64,000 nucleotides of DNA, taken from positions 124,001 through 188,000 of the forward strand of contig NZ_FOSG01000009.1 of the NCBI RefSeq assembly GCF_900114215.1, in the 5' to 3' direction. Position numbers and translations under genes: made by a program. Source of the stretch: Streptomyces mangrovi. Lineage in GTDB: Bacteria > Actinomycetota > Actinomycetes > Streptomycetales > Streptomycetaceae. The notes beneath the pieces were generated by a model. The model was given only the letters and a program-made list of their open reading frames with translations, was not told the origin of the DNA and made no database searches. Shown in pieces: positions 8,186 through 16,284 of this stretch (its first letter is position 1; every line of letters begins with the position of its first letter).

Positions 8186-8611
8186 ATGACAGGGACGACG
8201 GGACTGATCGTGTGCCTGGCGGTGCTGGCGCTGGCCGGCGCCTTCGGGATGGCGCACAGCAGACGGAACGGAAGGATGACGGTGCGCGGACGGGACGCGG
8301 AGGAGAGGCTGACCGCCGAGGAGGTGGGCGCCGAGCGGCTTGGGGAGCGGGCCACGCTGGTGCAGTTCTCCAGCGCCTTCTGCCAGCCCTGCCGGGCCAC
8401 CCGGCGGATTCTGGCGGAGGTGGCGCAGATGGTGGAGGGCGTCGTCCATGTGGAGGTGGACGCCGAGTCCCGGCTGGATCTGGTGCGGCGGCTGGGAATC
8501 ATGCGCACCCCCACCGTCCTGGTGCTGGACGCGCGGGGCCGGATCGCGCGGCGGGCGAGCGGGCAGCCGCGCAGGGCCGATGTCATCGCCGCGCTCGGGG
8601 AGGCCGTGTGA
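8186..8611 (+). CDS. Membrane-anchored thioredoxin family protein
   Basis: 141 residues from the ATG at 8186, preceded by a G-rich ribosome site; longer frames overlap the divergent gene. The first ~22 residues (TGLIVCLAVLALAGAFGMA) form one helix that is either an anchor or an uncleaved signal. The thioredoxin fold follows, with the active site F-C-Q-P-C-R in SSAFCQPCRATRR and the cis-proline loop in MRTPTVLVLD. It should reduce or exchange disulfides, probably on the outer face of the membrane. Its divergent neighbour is DUF4395, the likely functional partner. Confidence 0.85.
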   Translation: MTGTTGLIVCLAVLALAGAFGMAHSRRNGRMTVRGRDAEERLTAEEVGAERLGERATLVQFSSAFCQPCRATRRILAEVAQMVEGVVHVEVDAESRLDLVRRLGIMRTPTVLVLDARGRIARRASGQPRRADVIAALGEAV

Positions 8612-8738
8612 AGGCCGGGAGGGCCGCGGCGGCCGGGAGGACGGCCGGCCGCGTGACCCTGGTCCCATCCGCGCAGGCGAACTTGACGCGGACCGCCCGC
8701 GGTGGACAGCCTGGCCTGCCGTGGGCAGGGGATCTCAG

Positions 8739-9272
8739 ATGAGCGCACCGAACGGCATCCGGCGGGCACCGGAGGCGGCCGAAGCCGGCCCCGCCCTGCT
8801 GCGTGCCGTCTTCCGGCGGCACGCCGCCGGGGTCGCCGTGATCACCGCCCACGGGCACGGCCGCCCCGCCGGGTTCACCGCGACCTCCCTGGCCTCCGTC
8901 GCCGCCGAACCGCCGCTGGTCTCCTTCAACATCGCCACGGCCTCCTCGGTGTGGCCGGTGGTCGCCGAGGCGGAGCACGTGGGAGTGCACATACTGGGCG
9001 AGCACCAGCGCGAGCTGGCCGCCACCTTCGCCCGCCCGGGGGCGGACCGCTTCGCGCCGCCCACCCGCTGGCGCCCGGGGCCGCACGGGGTGCCGGTGCT
9101 GGAGGGCGTGCTCGCCTGGACGGTGTGCGCGGTGGTGGCCCGGGTGCCGACCGGTGACCACCGGGTGGTCCTGGCGGAGGTGGTGGCCGGGGACTCCTCC
9201 GGCACGGGCCGCCCGCTGCTGTACCACGCGGGGCGTTACAACGCGCTGGGAGAGGGCACAGTGCCCTCCTGA
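8739..9272 (+). CDS. Flavin reductase family protein (FMN-binding split barrel)
   Basis: 177 residues from the ATG at 8739, with GGGGA seven bases upstream. The core reads FRRHAAGVAVITAHG, GFTATSLASVAAEPPLVSFNI and VGVHILGEHQRELAATFA, the signature order of the HpaC-type flavin reductase domain that uses NAD(P)H to reduce FMN or FAD for a partner monooxygenase. No such monooxygenase gene is adjacent, so the partner is unknown. The C-terminal HAGRYNALG is typical. It lies between the thioredoxin gene and etfBA, with 177 bases before etfB. Confidence 0.85.
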   Translation: MSAPNGIRRAPEAAEAGPALLRAVFRRHAAGVAVITAHGHGRPAGFTATSLASVAAEPPLVSFNIATASSVWPVVAEAEHVGVHILGEHQRELAATFARPGADRFAPPTRWRPGPHGVPVLEGVLAWTVCAVVARVPTGDHRVVLAEVVAGDSSGTGRPLLYHAGRYNALGEGTVPS

Positions 9273-9449
9273 GCCGTTGGAAAGGTCACAGTTCACCGGC
9301 CTTGCCTCCGGGTAAGGGCCTGGGTGTACTGACGAGTAATATCCTGGATGGAGGGCCGGCCCCACCGGACCGGATTCCGCCCGATCAGGCGCCTATGCTG
9401 CCTGTGAGACAAGGCAGCCAGTAATGACGACGCATGTAGGAGAGCCGGC

Positions 9450-10235
9450 GTGAGCTTGAGGATCGTTGTCTGTGTGAAGTACGTGCCCGACGCCACCGGC
9501 GACCGGCACTTCGCCGATGACCTGACCGTCGACCGCGAGGACGTGGACGGTCTGCTGTCGGAGCTCGACGAGTACGCCGTCGAGCAGGCCCTGCAGATCG
9601 CCGGGAATGCCGATGACGCCGAGGTCACCGTGCTGACCGTGGGCCCCGAGGACGCCAAGGACGCGCTGCGCAAGGCGCTGTCCATGGGTGCCGACAAGGC
9701 CGTACACGTGGAGGACGACGACCTGCACGGCACCGACGCGATCGGCACCTCCCTGGTGCTGGCCAAGGCCGTCGAGAAGACCGGCTACGACCTGGTCGTC
9801 TGCGGCATGGCCTCCACCGACGGCACCATGGGCGTGCTGCCCGCGCTGCTGTCCGAGCGTCTGGGCGTGCCGCAGGTCACGCTGCTGTCCGAGGTCTCCG
9901 TGGAGGACGGCAAGGTCACCGGCCGCCGCGACGGCGACGCCGCGACCGAGCAGCTTCAGGCCGCGCTTCCGGCCGTCGTGTCCGTGACCGACCAGTCCGG
10001 CGAGGCGCGCTACCCCTCCTTCAAGGGCATCATGGCGGCCAAGAAGAAGCCGGTTCAGTCCCTGGACCTGGACGACCTGGACATCGACGCCGACGAGGTC
10101 GGCCTCGAGGGCTCCTGGACCAAGGTCGACGAGGCCGCCGAGCGCCCGGCCCGCACCGCGGGCACGATCGTCAAGGACGAGGGCGAGGGCGCCAAGCAGC
10201 TCGCCGAGTTCCTCGCGGGCCAGAAGTTCATCTGA
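9450..10235 (+). CDS. etfB: Electron transfer flavoprotein beta subunit
   Basis: 261 residues, starting at a GTG with AGGAGAG upstream. It opens MSLRIVVCVKYVPDATGD and contains NEYAVEQAL-type DEYAVEQALQIAG, the AMP/nucleotide region VVCGMASTDGTMGVLPALL, and the conserved loop PSFKGIMAAKKKP at residues ~190-200, all features of EtfB. Together with EtfA it forms the FAD heterodimer that passes electrons from acyl-CoA and other dehydrogenases to the quinone pool. etfA follows 66 bases downstream in the same direction, so one transcript is likely. Confidence 0.95.
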   Translation: MSLRIVVCVKYVPDATGDRHFADDLTVDREDVDGLLSELDEYAVEQALQIAGNADDAEVTVLTVGPEDAKDALRKALSMGADKAVHVEDDDLHGTDAIGTSLVLAKAVEKTGYDLVVCGMASTDGTMGVLPALLSERLGVPQVTLLSEVSVEDGKVTGRRDGDAATEQLQAALPAVVSVTDQSGEARYPSFKGIMAAKKKPVQSLDLDDLDIDADEVGLEGSWTKVDEAAERPARTAGTIVKDEGEGAKQLAEFLAGQKFI

Positions 10236-10301
10236 GCCCGAAGGCCCGTCGCACCCCTCACTCCTTTCCGCCCTCGCAATCCTCGCAGGAGAGCAACTCC
10301 C

Positions 10302-11264
10302 ATGGCTGAAGTCCTTGTCTACGTCGACCACGTGGACGGCGCCGTCCGCAAGCCCACCCTCGAACTGCTGACCCTGGCCCGCCGCGTCGGCGACCCGGTC
10401 GCCGTGCACCTGGGCGCCGGCGCCGACGGCGCCGCCGCCACGCTGGCCGAGTACGGCGCGGTGAAGGTGCTCGCCGCGGACGCCCCCGAGTTCGCCGACT
10501 ACCTCGTCGTGCCGAAGGTGGACGCGCTCCAGGCCGCCTACGAGGCCGTCTCCCCGGCCGCCGTGCTGGTCCCCTCCTCCGCGGAGGGCAAGGAGATCGC
10601 GGCCCGCCTGGCGCTGCGCATCGGCTCGGGCATCATCACCGACGCCGTCGACCTGGAGGCCGGCGACTCCGGTCCGGTGGCGACCCAGTCGGTCTTCGCC
10701 GCGGCCTTCACCACCAAGTCCCGCGTCACCAAGGGCACCCCGGTCATCACCGTCAAGCCCAACTCCGCCGCCCCCGAGGCCGCCCCGGCCGCGGGCACGG
10801 TCGAGCAGCTGTCGGTGACCTTCGGCGAGAAGTCCACCGGCACCAAGGTCGTCTCCCGCACCCCGCGCGAGTCGACCGGCCGCCCGGAGCTGACCGAGGC
10901 CGCGATCGTGGTCTCCGGCGGCCGCGGCGTCAACGGCGCCGAGAACTTCTCCGTCATCGAGGACCTCGCCGACTCCCTCGGCGCGGCCGTCGGCGCCTCG
11001 CGCGCCGCGGTGGACGCGGGCTGGTACCCGCACACCCACCAGGTCGGCCAGACCGGCAAGTCCGTCTCGCCGCAGCTGTACATCGCGGCGGGCATCTCCG
11101 GCGCCATCCAGCACCGGGCCGGCATGCAGACCTCGAAGACCATCGTGGCCGTCAACAAGGACGAGGAGGCCCCGATCTTCGACCTGGTCGACTACGGCGT
11201 GGTCGGCGACCTCTTCGAGGTCCTCCCGAAGCTCACCGAGGAGGTCAAGGCCCGCAAGGGCTGA
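10302..11264 (+). CDS. etfA: Electron transfer flavoprotein alpha subunit
   Basis: 320 residues, the normal length. The N-terminal half (MAEVLVYVDHVDGAVRKP) has the shared ETF fold. The C-terminal FAD domain carries VSGGRGVNGAENF, GASRAAVDAGWYPHTHQVGQTGKSVSP, and ISGAIQHRAGMQTSKTIVAVNKD, which bind the FAD. An AGGAG ribosome site lies 12 bases before ATG. The pair ends in a strong terminator, and no acyl-CoA dehydrogenase gene is adjacent, so this is probably the general housekeeping ETF. Confidence 0.95.
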   Translation: MAEVLVYVDHVDGAVRKPTLELLTLARRVGDPVAVHLGAGADGAAATLAEYGAVKVLAADAPEFADYLVVPKVDALQAAYEAVSPAAVLVPSSAEGKEIAARLALRIGSGIITDAVDLEAGDSGPVATQSVFAAAFTTKSRVTKGTPVITVKPNSAAPEAAPAAGTVEQLSVTFGEKSTGTKVVSRTPRESTGRPELTEAAIVVSGGRGVNGAENFSVIEDLADSLGAAVGASRAAVDAGWYPHTHQVGQTGKSVSPQLYIAAGISGAIQHRAGMQTSKTIVAVNKDEEAPIFDLVDYGVVGDLFEVLPKLTEEVKARKG

Positions 11265-11287
11265 CACCCTCCGCGGAAGGCGGACAG

Positions 11288-11334
11288 CGGCCGGGGCCGC
11301 GCGGATCGTGAACCGACCCGCGCGGCCCCGGCCG
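11288..11334 (+). terminator. Terminator of etfBA, facing the LacI gene
   Basis: Perfect 17-base G+C arms (11288-11304 and 11318-11334) with a 13-base loop, starting 23 bases after the etfA stop codon. It also lies just beyond the 3' end of the convergent LacI gene and could serve both. Confidence 0.8.
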
Positions 11335-11358
11335 TGTCCGTACCGGCTCCGGGCGTGG

Positions 11359-12417
11359 TCAGGAGTGCGGAGGGACCTCCCCCGAGCCGCGCGGGATCAG
11401 CCGGGTGGGCAGCACCACGCGCCGCGGCTCCCCGCCCGAGCCCTCCAGCCGGCGGAACAGCAGCTCGCCGGCTCTGCGGCCCAGCAGGGCGGGCTCCTGC
11501 GCGATGACGGTGACCGGCGGGGTCAGCAGATCGGCCAGTTCGAAGTCGTCGAAGCCCACCAGCGCCACGCGCCGCTCCAGGCCGGCCAGCACCCGCACCA
11601 CGGTGACGGTCACCCGGTTGTTGCCCGTCAGCAGCGCGGTGACCGGTCCCGCGGCCGACCCCCGCCCCGCCAGCATGCGCTCGGCGTCGGCCCGTACGCG
11701 TCCGGGGTCGGTGGGGCCGAGCGCGACCCACGAGTCGTCCACCGCGAGCCCGGCCTGCGCCATCGCGGCCCGGTAGCCGCGCAGCCGCTCGGCGGCGGTG
11801 TGGATGCGCGGCAGGTCGCCGATGAAACCGATCCTGCGGTGACCGTGGGCGATGAGGTGGGCGACGCCCTCGCGCGCGCCCGTGAAGCTGTCGGAGAGCA
11901 CCGCGTCGGCCTCGATGCGGGCGGCGGGGCGGTCCACGAAGACGGTGGCGATCCCGGCGGAGATCTCCGGCTCCAGATAGCGGTGGTCGTCGCCGGCCGG
12001 GACGACCACCAGTCCGTCCACGCGCCGGGCGCACAGGGCCAGCGCCAGCTCCCTCTCGCGCTCGCCGTCCTCGGCGCTGGAACCGTTGATCAGCAGCGCC
12101 CCGTGCGCCCGGGCGACCTCCTCGACGGCACGGCTGAGGGGGGCGTAGAAGGGGTCGGCGAGGTCCTCCAGGATCAGCCCGACGCTCGCGGTGCGGCCCT
12201 TGCGCAGGATGCGGGCGCTGTCGTTGCGGCGGAAGCCGAGGGCGGTGATGGCCTCCCGCACCCGGCGCTCGGTGTCGGGGGTGACGCCGGGTTCGCCGTT
12301 GACGACCCGGGAGACGGTCTTGAGGCCGACCCCGGCGCGGGCGGCCACGTCCTTCATCGTCGGCCGCAGCCCGTAGCGGCGCCGGGGGTCGCGGGCGGGG
12401 CGGGCGGTGTCGGCCAC
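11359..12417 (-). CDS. LacI family transcriptional repressor
   Basis: 352 residues from a GTG at 12417. The LacI helix-turn-helix reads MKDVAARAGVGLKTVSRVVNG at residues ~21-41, then VREAITALGFRRNDSARIL leads to the hinge. The periplasmic-binding-type effector domain follows (VGLILEDLADPFYAPL, GLVVVPAGDD, IATVFVDRP, HRRIGFIGD, TALLTGNN, VALVGFDDFELADLL). The extra ~20 residues before the HTH are Arg-rich and typical of Streptomyces homologues. It is divergent from a ROK sugar kinase with a perfect 12-base palindrome between them, so control of that kinase and of itself by a sugar ligand is likely. Confidence 0.9.
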   Translation of the reverse strand: MADTARPARDPRRRYGLRPTMKDVAARAGVGLKTVSRVVNGEPGVTPDTERRVREAITALGFRRNDSARILRKGRTASVGLILEDLADPFYAPLSRAVEEVARAHGALLINGSSAEDGERERELALALCARRVDGLVVVPAGDDHRYLEPEISAGIATVFVDRPAARIEADAVLSDSFTGAREGVAHLIAHGHRRIGFIGDLPRIHTAAERLRGYRAAMAQAGLAVDDSWVALGPTDPGRVRADAERMLAGRGSAAGPVTALLTGNNRVTVTVVRVLAGLERRVALVGFDDFELADLLTPPVTVIAQEPALLGRRAGELLFRRLEGSGGEPRRVVLPTRLIPRGSGEVPPHS

Positions 12418-12435
12418 TTGAAGTCTCGTCCTGTC

Positions 12436-12461
12436 GTCGGCGGTCGGCGGTCGGCGGTCGG
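12436..12461. repeat. 7-base tandem repeat (GTCGGCG), ~3.7 copies
   Basis: Three full units and a partial unit of GTCGGCG in direct tandem, just upstream of the LacI start codon in its untranslated leader. No known function; slippage here could change leader length. Confidence 0.7.
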
Positions 12462-12530
12462 TGACACGGTCGCACGCGGCACGTCCCCGTGCGTCGGTGG
12501 CCTCAGAGCATAGAGCCGGCCGACGGAGTG

Positions 12531-12542
12531 GACAACGTTGTC
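12531..12542. promoter_or_regulatory. Palindromic LacI-type operator
   Basis: GACAACGTTGTC is a perfect 12-base palindrome with a central CG step, the form expected for LacI/GalR family operators. It lies 25 bases before the ROK kinase start codon and 114 bases before the LacI start codon, so it could repress both. Binding is inferred from position and symmetry. Confidence 0.7.
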
Positions 12543-12566
12543 AGAAATAGGTGAGACTCTCCGGCC

Positions 12567-13508
12567 ATGGATCAGGATCTTCTCGCCGCCCTCGACATCG
12601 GCGGAACCAAGATCGCAGGCGCGCTGGTGGACGACGGCGGGCGGCTGCTGCTGCGGACCCGGCGCCCCACCCCGGCGCGGGAGCCCGGCGACGGTGTGAT
12701 GCGGGCGGTGGCCGGGGTGCTCCGCGAGCTGAGGGCGGCGGCCCGGTGGCCGCGTGTGGCGGCTCTGGGGATCGGCAGCGCCGGGCCGGTGGACGCCCGG
12801 CGGGGCACGGTGAGCCCGGTCAACATCCCCGGCTGGCGGGACTACCCGCTGGTGGACGGGGTGCGCGCCGTCGTCGGGGAGATGCCCGTGACACTGGTGG
12901 GCGACGGAGTGGCGATCACCGCCGCCGAGCACTGGCAGGGCGCGGCGCGAGGCCGGGACAACGCCCTGTGCATGGTCGTCTCCACCGGAGTGGGCGGCGG
13001 GCTGGTCCTGGACGGCAGACTGCACCCCGGACCGACCGGCAACGCCGGCCACATCGGCCACATCAGCGTGGACCTCGACGGCGACCCCTGCCCGTGCGGG
13101 GCGCGCGGCTGTGTGGAGGGCCTGGCCAGCGGGCCCAACATCGCCCGCCGGGCCCTGGCGAACGGCTGGCGGCCCGGACCGGACGGCGACGCCAGCGCCC
13201 GCGGGGTGGCCGCCGCCGCACGGGCCGGGGATCCGGTGGCCGTGGCCTCCTTCGAGCGCGCCGCACGGGCGCTGGCGGCCGGGATCGCCGCGACCGCGGC
13301 GCTGGCCGAGATCGAGATCGCGGTGATCGGCGGGGGAGTGGCCCAGGCGGGCGAGGTGCTGTTCGCGCCGCTGCGCCGGGCACTGGGGGAGTACGCCACG
13401 CTCTCCTACGTCCGGGGGTTGGAGGTCGTCCCCGCCGGCACGGGCACCGGGGCCGGCCTCGTCGGGGCCGCAGCGGCCTGCCGACAGGCGCTGGGCCGGC
13501 CCGTGTGA
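12567..13508 (+). CDS. ROK family sugar kinase (glucokinase-like)
   Basis: 313 residues. The ATP phosphate loop LDIGGTKIAGALVDDGG is at residues ~9-25, the second phosphate motif is VVSTGVGGGLVLDG, and the sugar/zinc block holds GNAGHIGHISVD and CPCGARGCVEGLASG, the C-x-C-G-x-x-G-C zinc motif of ROK kinases. There is no N-terminal winged helix, so this is an enzyme rather than a ROK repressor. It should phosphorylate glucose or an N-acetyl or related hexose with ATP. It is divergent from a LacI repressor with an operator-like palindrome in the 149-base gap, so sugar-induced expression is likely. Confidence 0.9.
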   Translation: MDQDLLAALDIGGTKIAGALVDDGGRLLLRTRRPTPAREPGDGVMRAVAGVLRELRAAARWPRVAALGIGSAGPVDARRGTVSPVNIPGWRDYPLVDGVRAVVGEMPVTLVGDGVAITAAEHWQGAARGRDNALCMVVSTGVGGGLVLDGRLHPGPTGNAGHIGHISVDLDGDPCPCGARGCVEGLASGPNIARRALANGWRPGPDGDASARGVAAAARAGDPVAVASFERAARALAAGIAATAALAEIEIAVIGGGVAQAGEVLFAPLRRALGEYATLSYVRGLEVVPAGTGTGAGLVGAAAACRQALGRPV

Positions 13509-13543
13509 GAGCCCCGGCCCGCGTGAGGCGGGGCGTGCGGTGC

Positions 13544-13583
13544 GGCGCGTGGGACGGAACGTGCGGGACGGCGCGTGGGACGG
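13544..13583. repeat. 14-base direct repeat, two copies, in a G-rich gap
   Basis: The same 14 bases occur at 13544-13557 and 13570-13583, period 26, within a very G-rich stretch (13509-13641) that also repeats GGGACGG. The gap separates the ROK kinase from the kinase-Nudix gene. No terminator or clear promoter is seen in it. Confidence 0.6.
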
Positions 13584-13641
13584 GGCGCGGGGGCGCGTTT
13601 CCGGGGCGGGGTGGAGCGGGCAGTGAACCGGGGACGACGGA

Positions 13642-14709
13642 ATGGGGGGAACCGTGATCGTCTGGTTGAACGGCGCCTTCGGCGCGGGCAAGACCGCGGC
13701 GGCCCGTGAGCTGGTCGAGCTGCTCCCGGACAGCAACCTCTTCGACCCCGGCCTGATCGGCGCGGGGCTGCGCGCGCTCCTGCCGCGCAAACGTCTGGAC
13801 GAGGTGCAGGACCACCAGGACCTGCCCGCCTGGCGGCGGCTGGTGGTGGACACGGCCGCGGCCGTCCACGGTGAGGTGGGCGGCACCCTGGTGGTGCCGA
13901 TGACGCTGCTGCGGCAGGAGTACCGCGACGAGGTGTTCGGCGGGCTGGCGGCCCGCCGCATCCCCGTGCGGCATGTGCTCCTGGACGTAGAGGAAACGAT
14001 CCTCCGCGAGCGGGCCGCCCGGCGCGGGGAGGCCGGGGAGACATCCGGGGACGGCATCTCCGGTGCCGCGGCGGACGACCGGTGCCCGGAGCCGGTCCGG
14101 CACCCGGCGGCCCACCACCGGGTGCCGGACTGGCTCCGGGCCGACGCGCACACCGTCGACGCCACCTTCCTCACCCCCCGGCGGACCGCCGAGAAGGTGG
14201 CGGAGGCGGTACGTGCCGGGGAAGGCGCCTGCGACATCGTGCAGACCCCGGAACCGACCGCGGAGACCGTGGCCGCCGGGGTCCTCCTCTTCGACGAGAC
14301 GGACCGGGTGCTGCTGGTCGACCCGACCTACAAGCCCGGCTGGGAGTTCCCCGGCGGCGTGGTCGAGCCCGGAGAACCGCCCGCCCGCGCCGGGCTGCGC
14401 GAGGTGGCCGAGGAACTGGGGCTGCGGCTGGACACCGCGCTCCGGCTGCTCGTCGTCGACTGGGAGCCGCCCCGCCCGCCCGGCTACGGCGGTCTGCGGC
14501 TGCTCTTCGACGGCGGCCGGCTGACCACCGAGGCCGCCCGCGGCCTGCTGCTTCCCGGCTCGGAACTGCGTGGCTGGCGCTTCGCCACCGAGCGGGAGGC
14601 CGCCGGAATGCTGCCCCCGGTGCGGATGGAGCGGCTGCGCTGGGCGCTGCGGGCGCGCGAGCGGGGCGTCACGCTCAACCTGGAGGCGGGCACACCGGTC
14701 GGCGCGTGA
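13642..14709 (+). CDS. TmrB-like P-loop kinase fused to a Nudix hydrolase
   Basis: 355 residues with two enzymes. Residues 1-195 match the TmrB-type AAA/kinase group: VIVWLNGAFGAGKTAAA with the P-loop GAFGAGKT (11-18), FDPGLIGAGLR, and HVLLDVEETILRERA. Residues ~205-350 are a Nudix domain with a perfect box G-x5-E-x7-REV-x-EE-x-GL at 239-261. TmrB gives tunicamycin resistance in Bacillus; Nudix enzymes cleave nucleoside diphosphates linked to another group. A combined role on a phosphorylated or nucleotide-linked compound is inference. A GTG at 13654 is an alternative start, but the ATG has the better-spaced GGGGA. It ends 52 bases from the convergent dipeptidase gene. Confidence 0.85.
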   Translation: MGGTVIVWLNGAFGAGKTAAARELVELLPDSNLFDPGLIGAGLRALLPRKRLDEVQDHQDLPAWRRLVVDTAAAVHGEVGGTLVVPMTLLRQEYRDEVFGGLAARRIPVRHVLLDVEETILRERAARRGEAGETSGDGISGAAADDRCPEPVRHPAAHHRVPDWLRADAHTVDATFLTPRRTAEKVAEAVRAGEGACDIVQTPEPTAETVAAGVLLFDETDRVLLVDPTYKPGWEFPGGVVEPGEPPARAGLREVAEELGLRLDTALRLLVVDWEPPRPPGYGGLRLLFDGGRLTTEAARGLLLPGSELRGWRFATEREAAGMLPPVRMERLRWALRARERGVTLNLEAGTPVGA

Positions 14710-14760
14710 CGGCCGGGACCGCGTATCGCGCGGGTCCGGCCGCCCGGCACCGGCGGCCGG

Positions 14761-16125
14761 TCAGCCGAGCGCGGCCTCGGCGTACTTGCGCAGGAAAAGC
14801 GCCTCGGTCACCGACAGCCGCCGCAGCTCGTCCGGGGAGACGCTCTCGTTGACCGCGTGGATCTGCGCCTCCGGCTCGCTCAGACCGATCAGCAGGATCT
14901 CCGCCTTGGGGTAGAGCCTGCCCAGGGTGTTGCACAGCGGGATCGAGCCGCCCATGCCGGCGGTGGCCATCTCGGCGCCGTCGTACGCCTCGCGCATCGC
15001 CTCGGCCATCGCGGTGTACGCCGGGCTGGTGGTGTCCGCGCTGAACGGCTGGCCCTGGCCCACCTGCTCCACGGCCAGCCGCGCGCCCCAGGGGATGTGG
15101 GACTCCAGGTGGGCGGTGAGCAGCGCGGTGGCCTCGGCGGCGTCCGTGCCCGGGGGCACCCGCAGGCTGATCAGCGCCTGGGCGCTCGCCTGTACCGACG
15201 GGGTGGCGCCGACCACGGGCGGGCAGTCGATGCCCAGGACGGTGACGGCGGGGCGGGCCCAGATGCGGTCGGCGACGGTGCCCGAGCCGATCAGCTCCAC
15301 CCCGTCGAGCACCCTGGCGTCCCTGCGGAAGTCCTCCTCCGGGTACTGCAGGCCCTCCCAGGAGGCGTCCGAGGACAGCCCGTCGACGGTCGTCGAGCCG
15401 TCCTCGGCGCGCAGCGAGTCCAGCATCCGGACGAGGGCCGCGAGCGCGTCCGGGGCGGCGCCGCCGAACTGCCCGGAGTGCAGATTGCCCTCCAGGGTGT
15501 CCACCCGGACCTTCAGCATGGTCATCCCGCGCAGCGTCGCGGTGACGGTCGGCAGACCGGCGCGGAAGTTCCCGGAGTCTCCGATGACGATGGCGTCGGC
15601 GGTCAGCAGCTCCGGGTGCGCCTCGGCGTAGAGCTCCAGGCCCCCCATGCCCATCTCCTCGGAGCCCTCGGCGATCACCTTGACGTTCACCGGCACCCCG
15701 CCGTCGGCCTTCAGGGCGCGCAGCGCGAGCAGATGCATGATGAAGCCGCCCTTGCAGTCGGCGGCGCCGCGCCCGTACCACCGCCCGTCACGCTCGGTCA
15801 GCGTGAACGGCGGGGAGAGCCAGGCGTCCTCGTCCAGCGGCGGCTGCACGTCGTAGTGGGCGTACAGCAGCACGGTGGGGGCGCCGGCCGGACCGGGCAG
15901 GAAGCCGTAGACCGACTGCGTGCCGTCCGGGGTGTCCAGCAGCGCCACGTCGGTGAAGCCCTCGGCGCGCAGCGCGTCCGCCACCCACCGGGCCGCTCCC
16001 GCGCACTCCTCGGGCGGGAACTGGGCCGGGTCGGCGACCGATTTGAAGGCCACCAGCTCGCCGAGCTCGGTACGGGCCCGGGGCATCAGCGAGGCTACGG
16101 TGGCTGCCAATGCGTCGTGCGCCAT
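14761..16125 (-). CDS. M20 family dipeptidase/metallopeptidase
   Basis: 454 residues, the usual length. Zinc-site blocks are all present: LLYAHYDVQPP (first His and Asp), GRGAADCKGGFIMHL (bridging Asp), VIAEGSEEMGMGGLE (catalytic and metal Glu), and VIGDSGNF. The dimerisation domain spans roughly residues 200-310 and includes GNLHSGQFGGAAPDAL. IPLCNTLGRLYP and QIHAVNESV (final His) complete the site. This is the CNDP/PepV-like actinobacterial dipeptidase group, cytosolic, with no signal peptide. It is divergent from the flavoprotein gene across 159 bases, which hold the short inverted repeat GATCCC-ACA-GGGGATC at 16205-16220. Confidence 0.9.
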   Translation of the reverse strand: MAHDALAATVASLMPRARTELGELVAFKSVADPAQFPPEECAGAARWVADALRAEGFTDVALLDTPDGTQSVYGFLPGPAGAPTVLLYAHYDVQPPLDEDAWLSPPFTLTERDGRWYGRGAADCKGGFIMHLLALRALKADGGVPVNVKVIAEGSEEMGMGGLELYAEAHPELLTADAIVIGDSGNFRAGLPTVTATLRGMTMLKVRVDTLEGNLHSGQFGGAAPDALAALVRMLDSLRAEDGSTTVDGLSSDASWEGLQYPEEDFRRDARVLDGVELIGSGTVADRIWARPAVTVLGIDCPPVVGATPSVQASAQALISLRVPPGTDAAEATALLTAHLESHIPWGARLAVEQVGQGQPFSADTTSPAYTAMAEAMREAYDGAEMATAGMGGSIPLCNTLGRLYPKAEILLIGLSEPEAQIHAVNESVSPDELRRLSVTEALFLRKYAEAALG

Positions 16126-16284
16126 GGGAACGCTCCTTCGTGGTACCGCGTTGTGTGCCTGTGGGCGGGATCACCGTACGTACAGGCGGATGTGTGGTGC
16201 CGATGATCCCACAGGGGATCCGGGGGGACGCGGCACTAGGATGCGGCGATAACCGGAAGCGGCCGAGCGGGAGCGGTAACACAC

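Noticed and set aside
9371..9399. Possible etfB promoter with TATGCT
   Set aside because: The -10 is good but the DNA 17 bases upstream does not resemble a -35, so it was not listed as a feature.
16205..16220. GATCCC-ACA-GGGGATC as an operator between the dipeptidase and flavoprotein genes
   Set aside because: Short symmetric G+C-rich words are common here and neither neighbour is a regulator; noted but not called.
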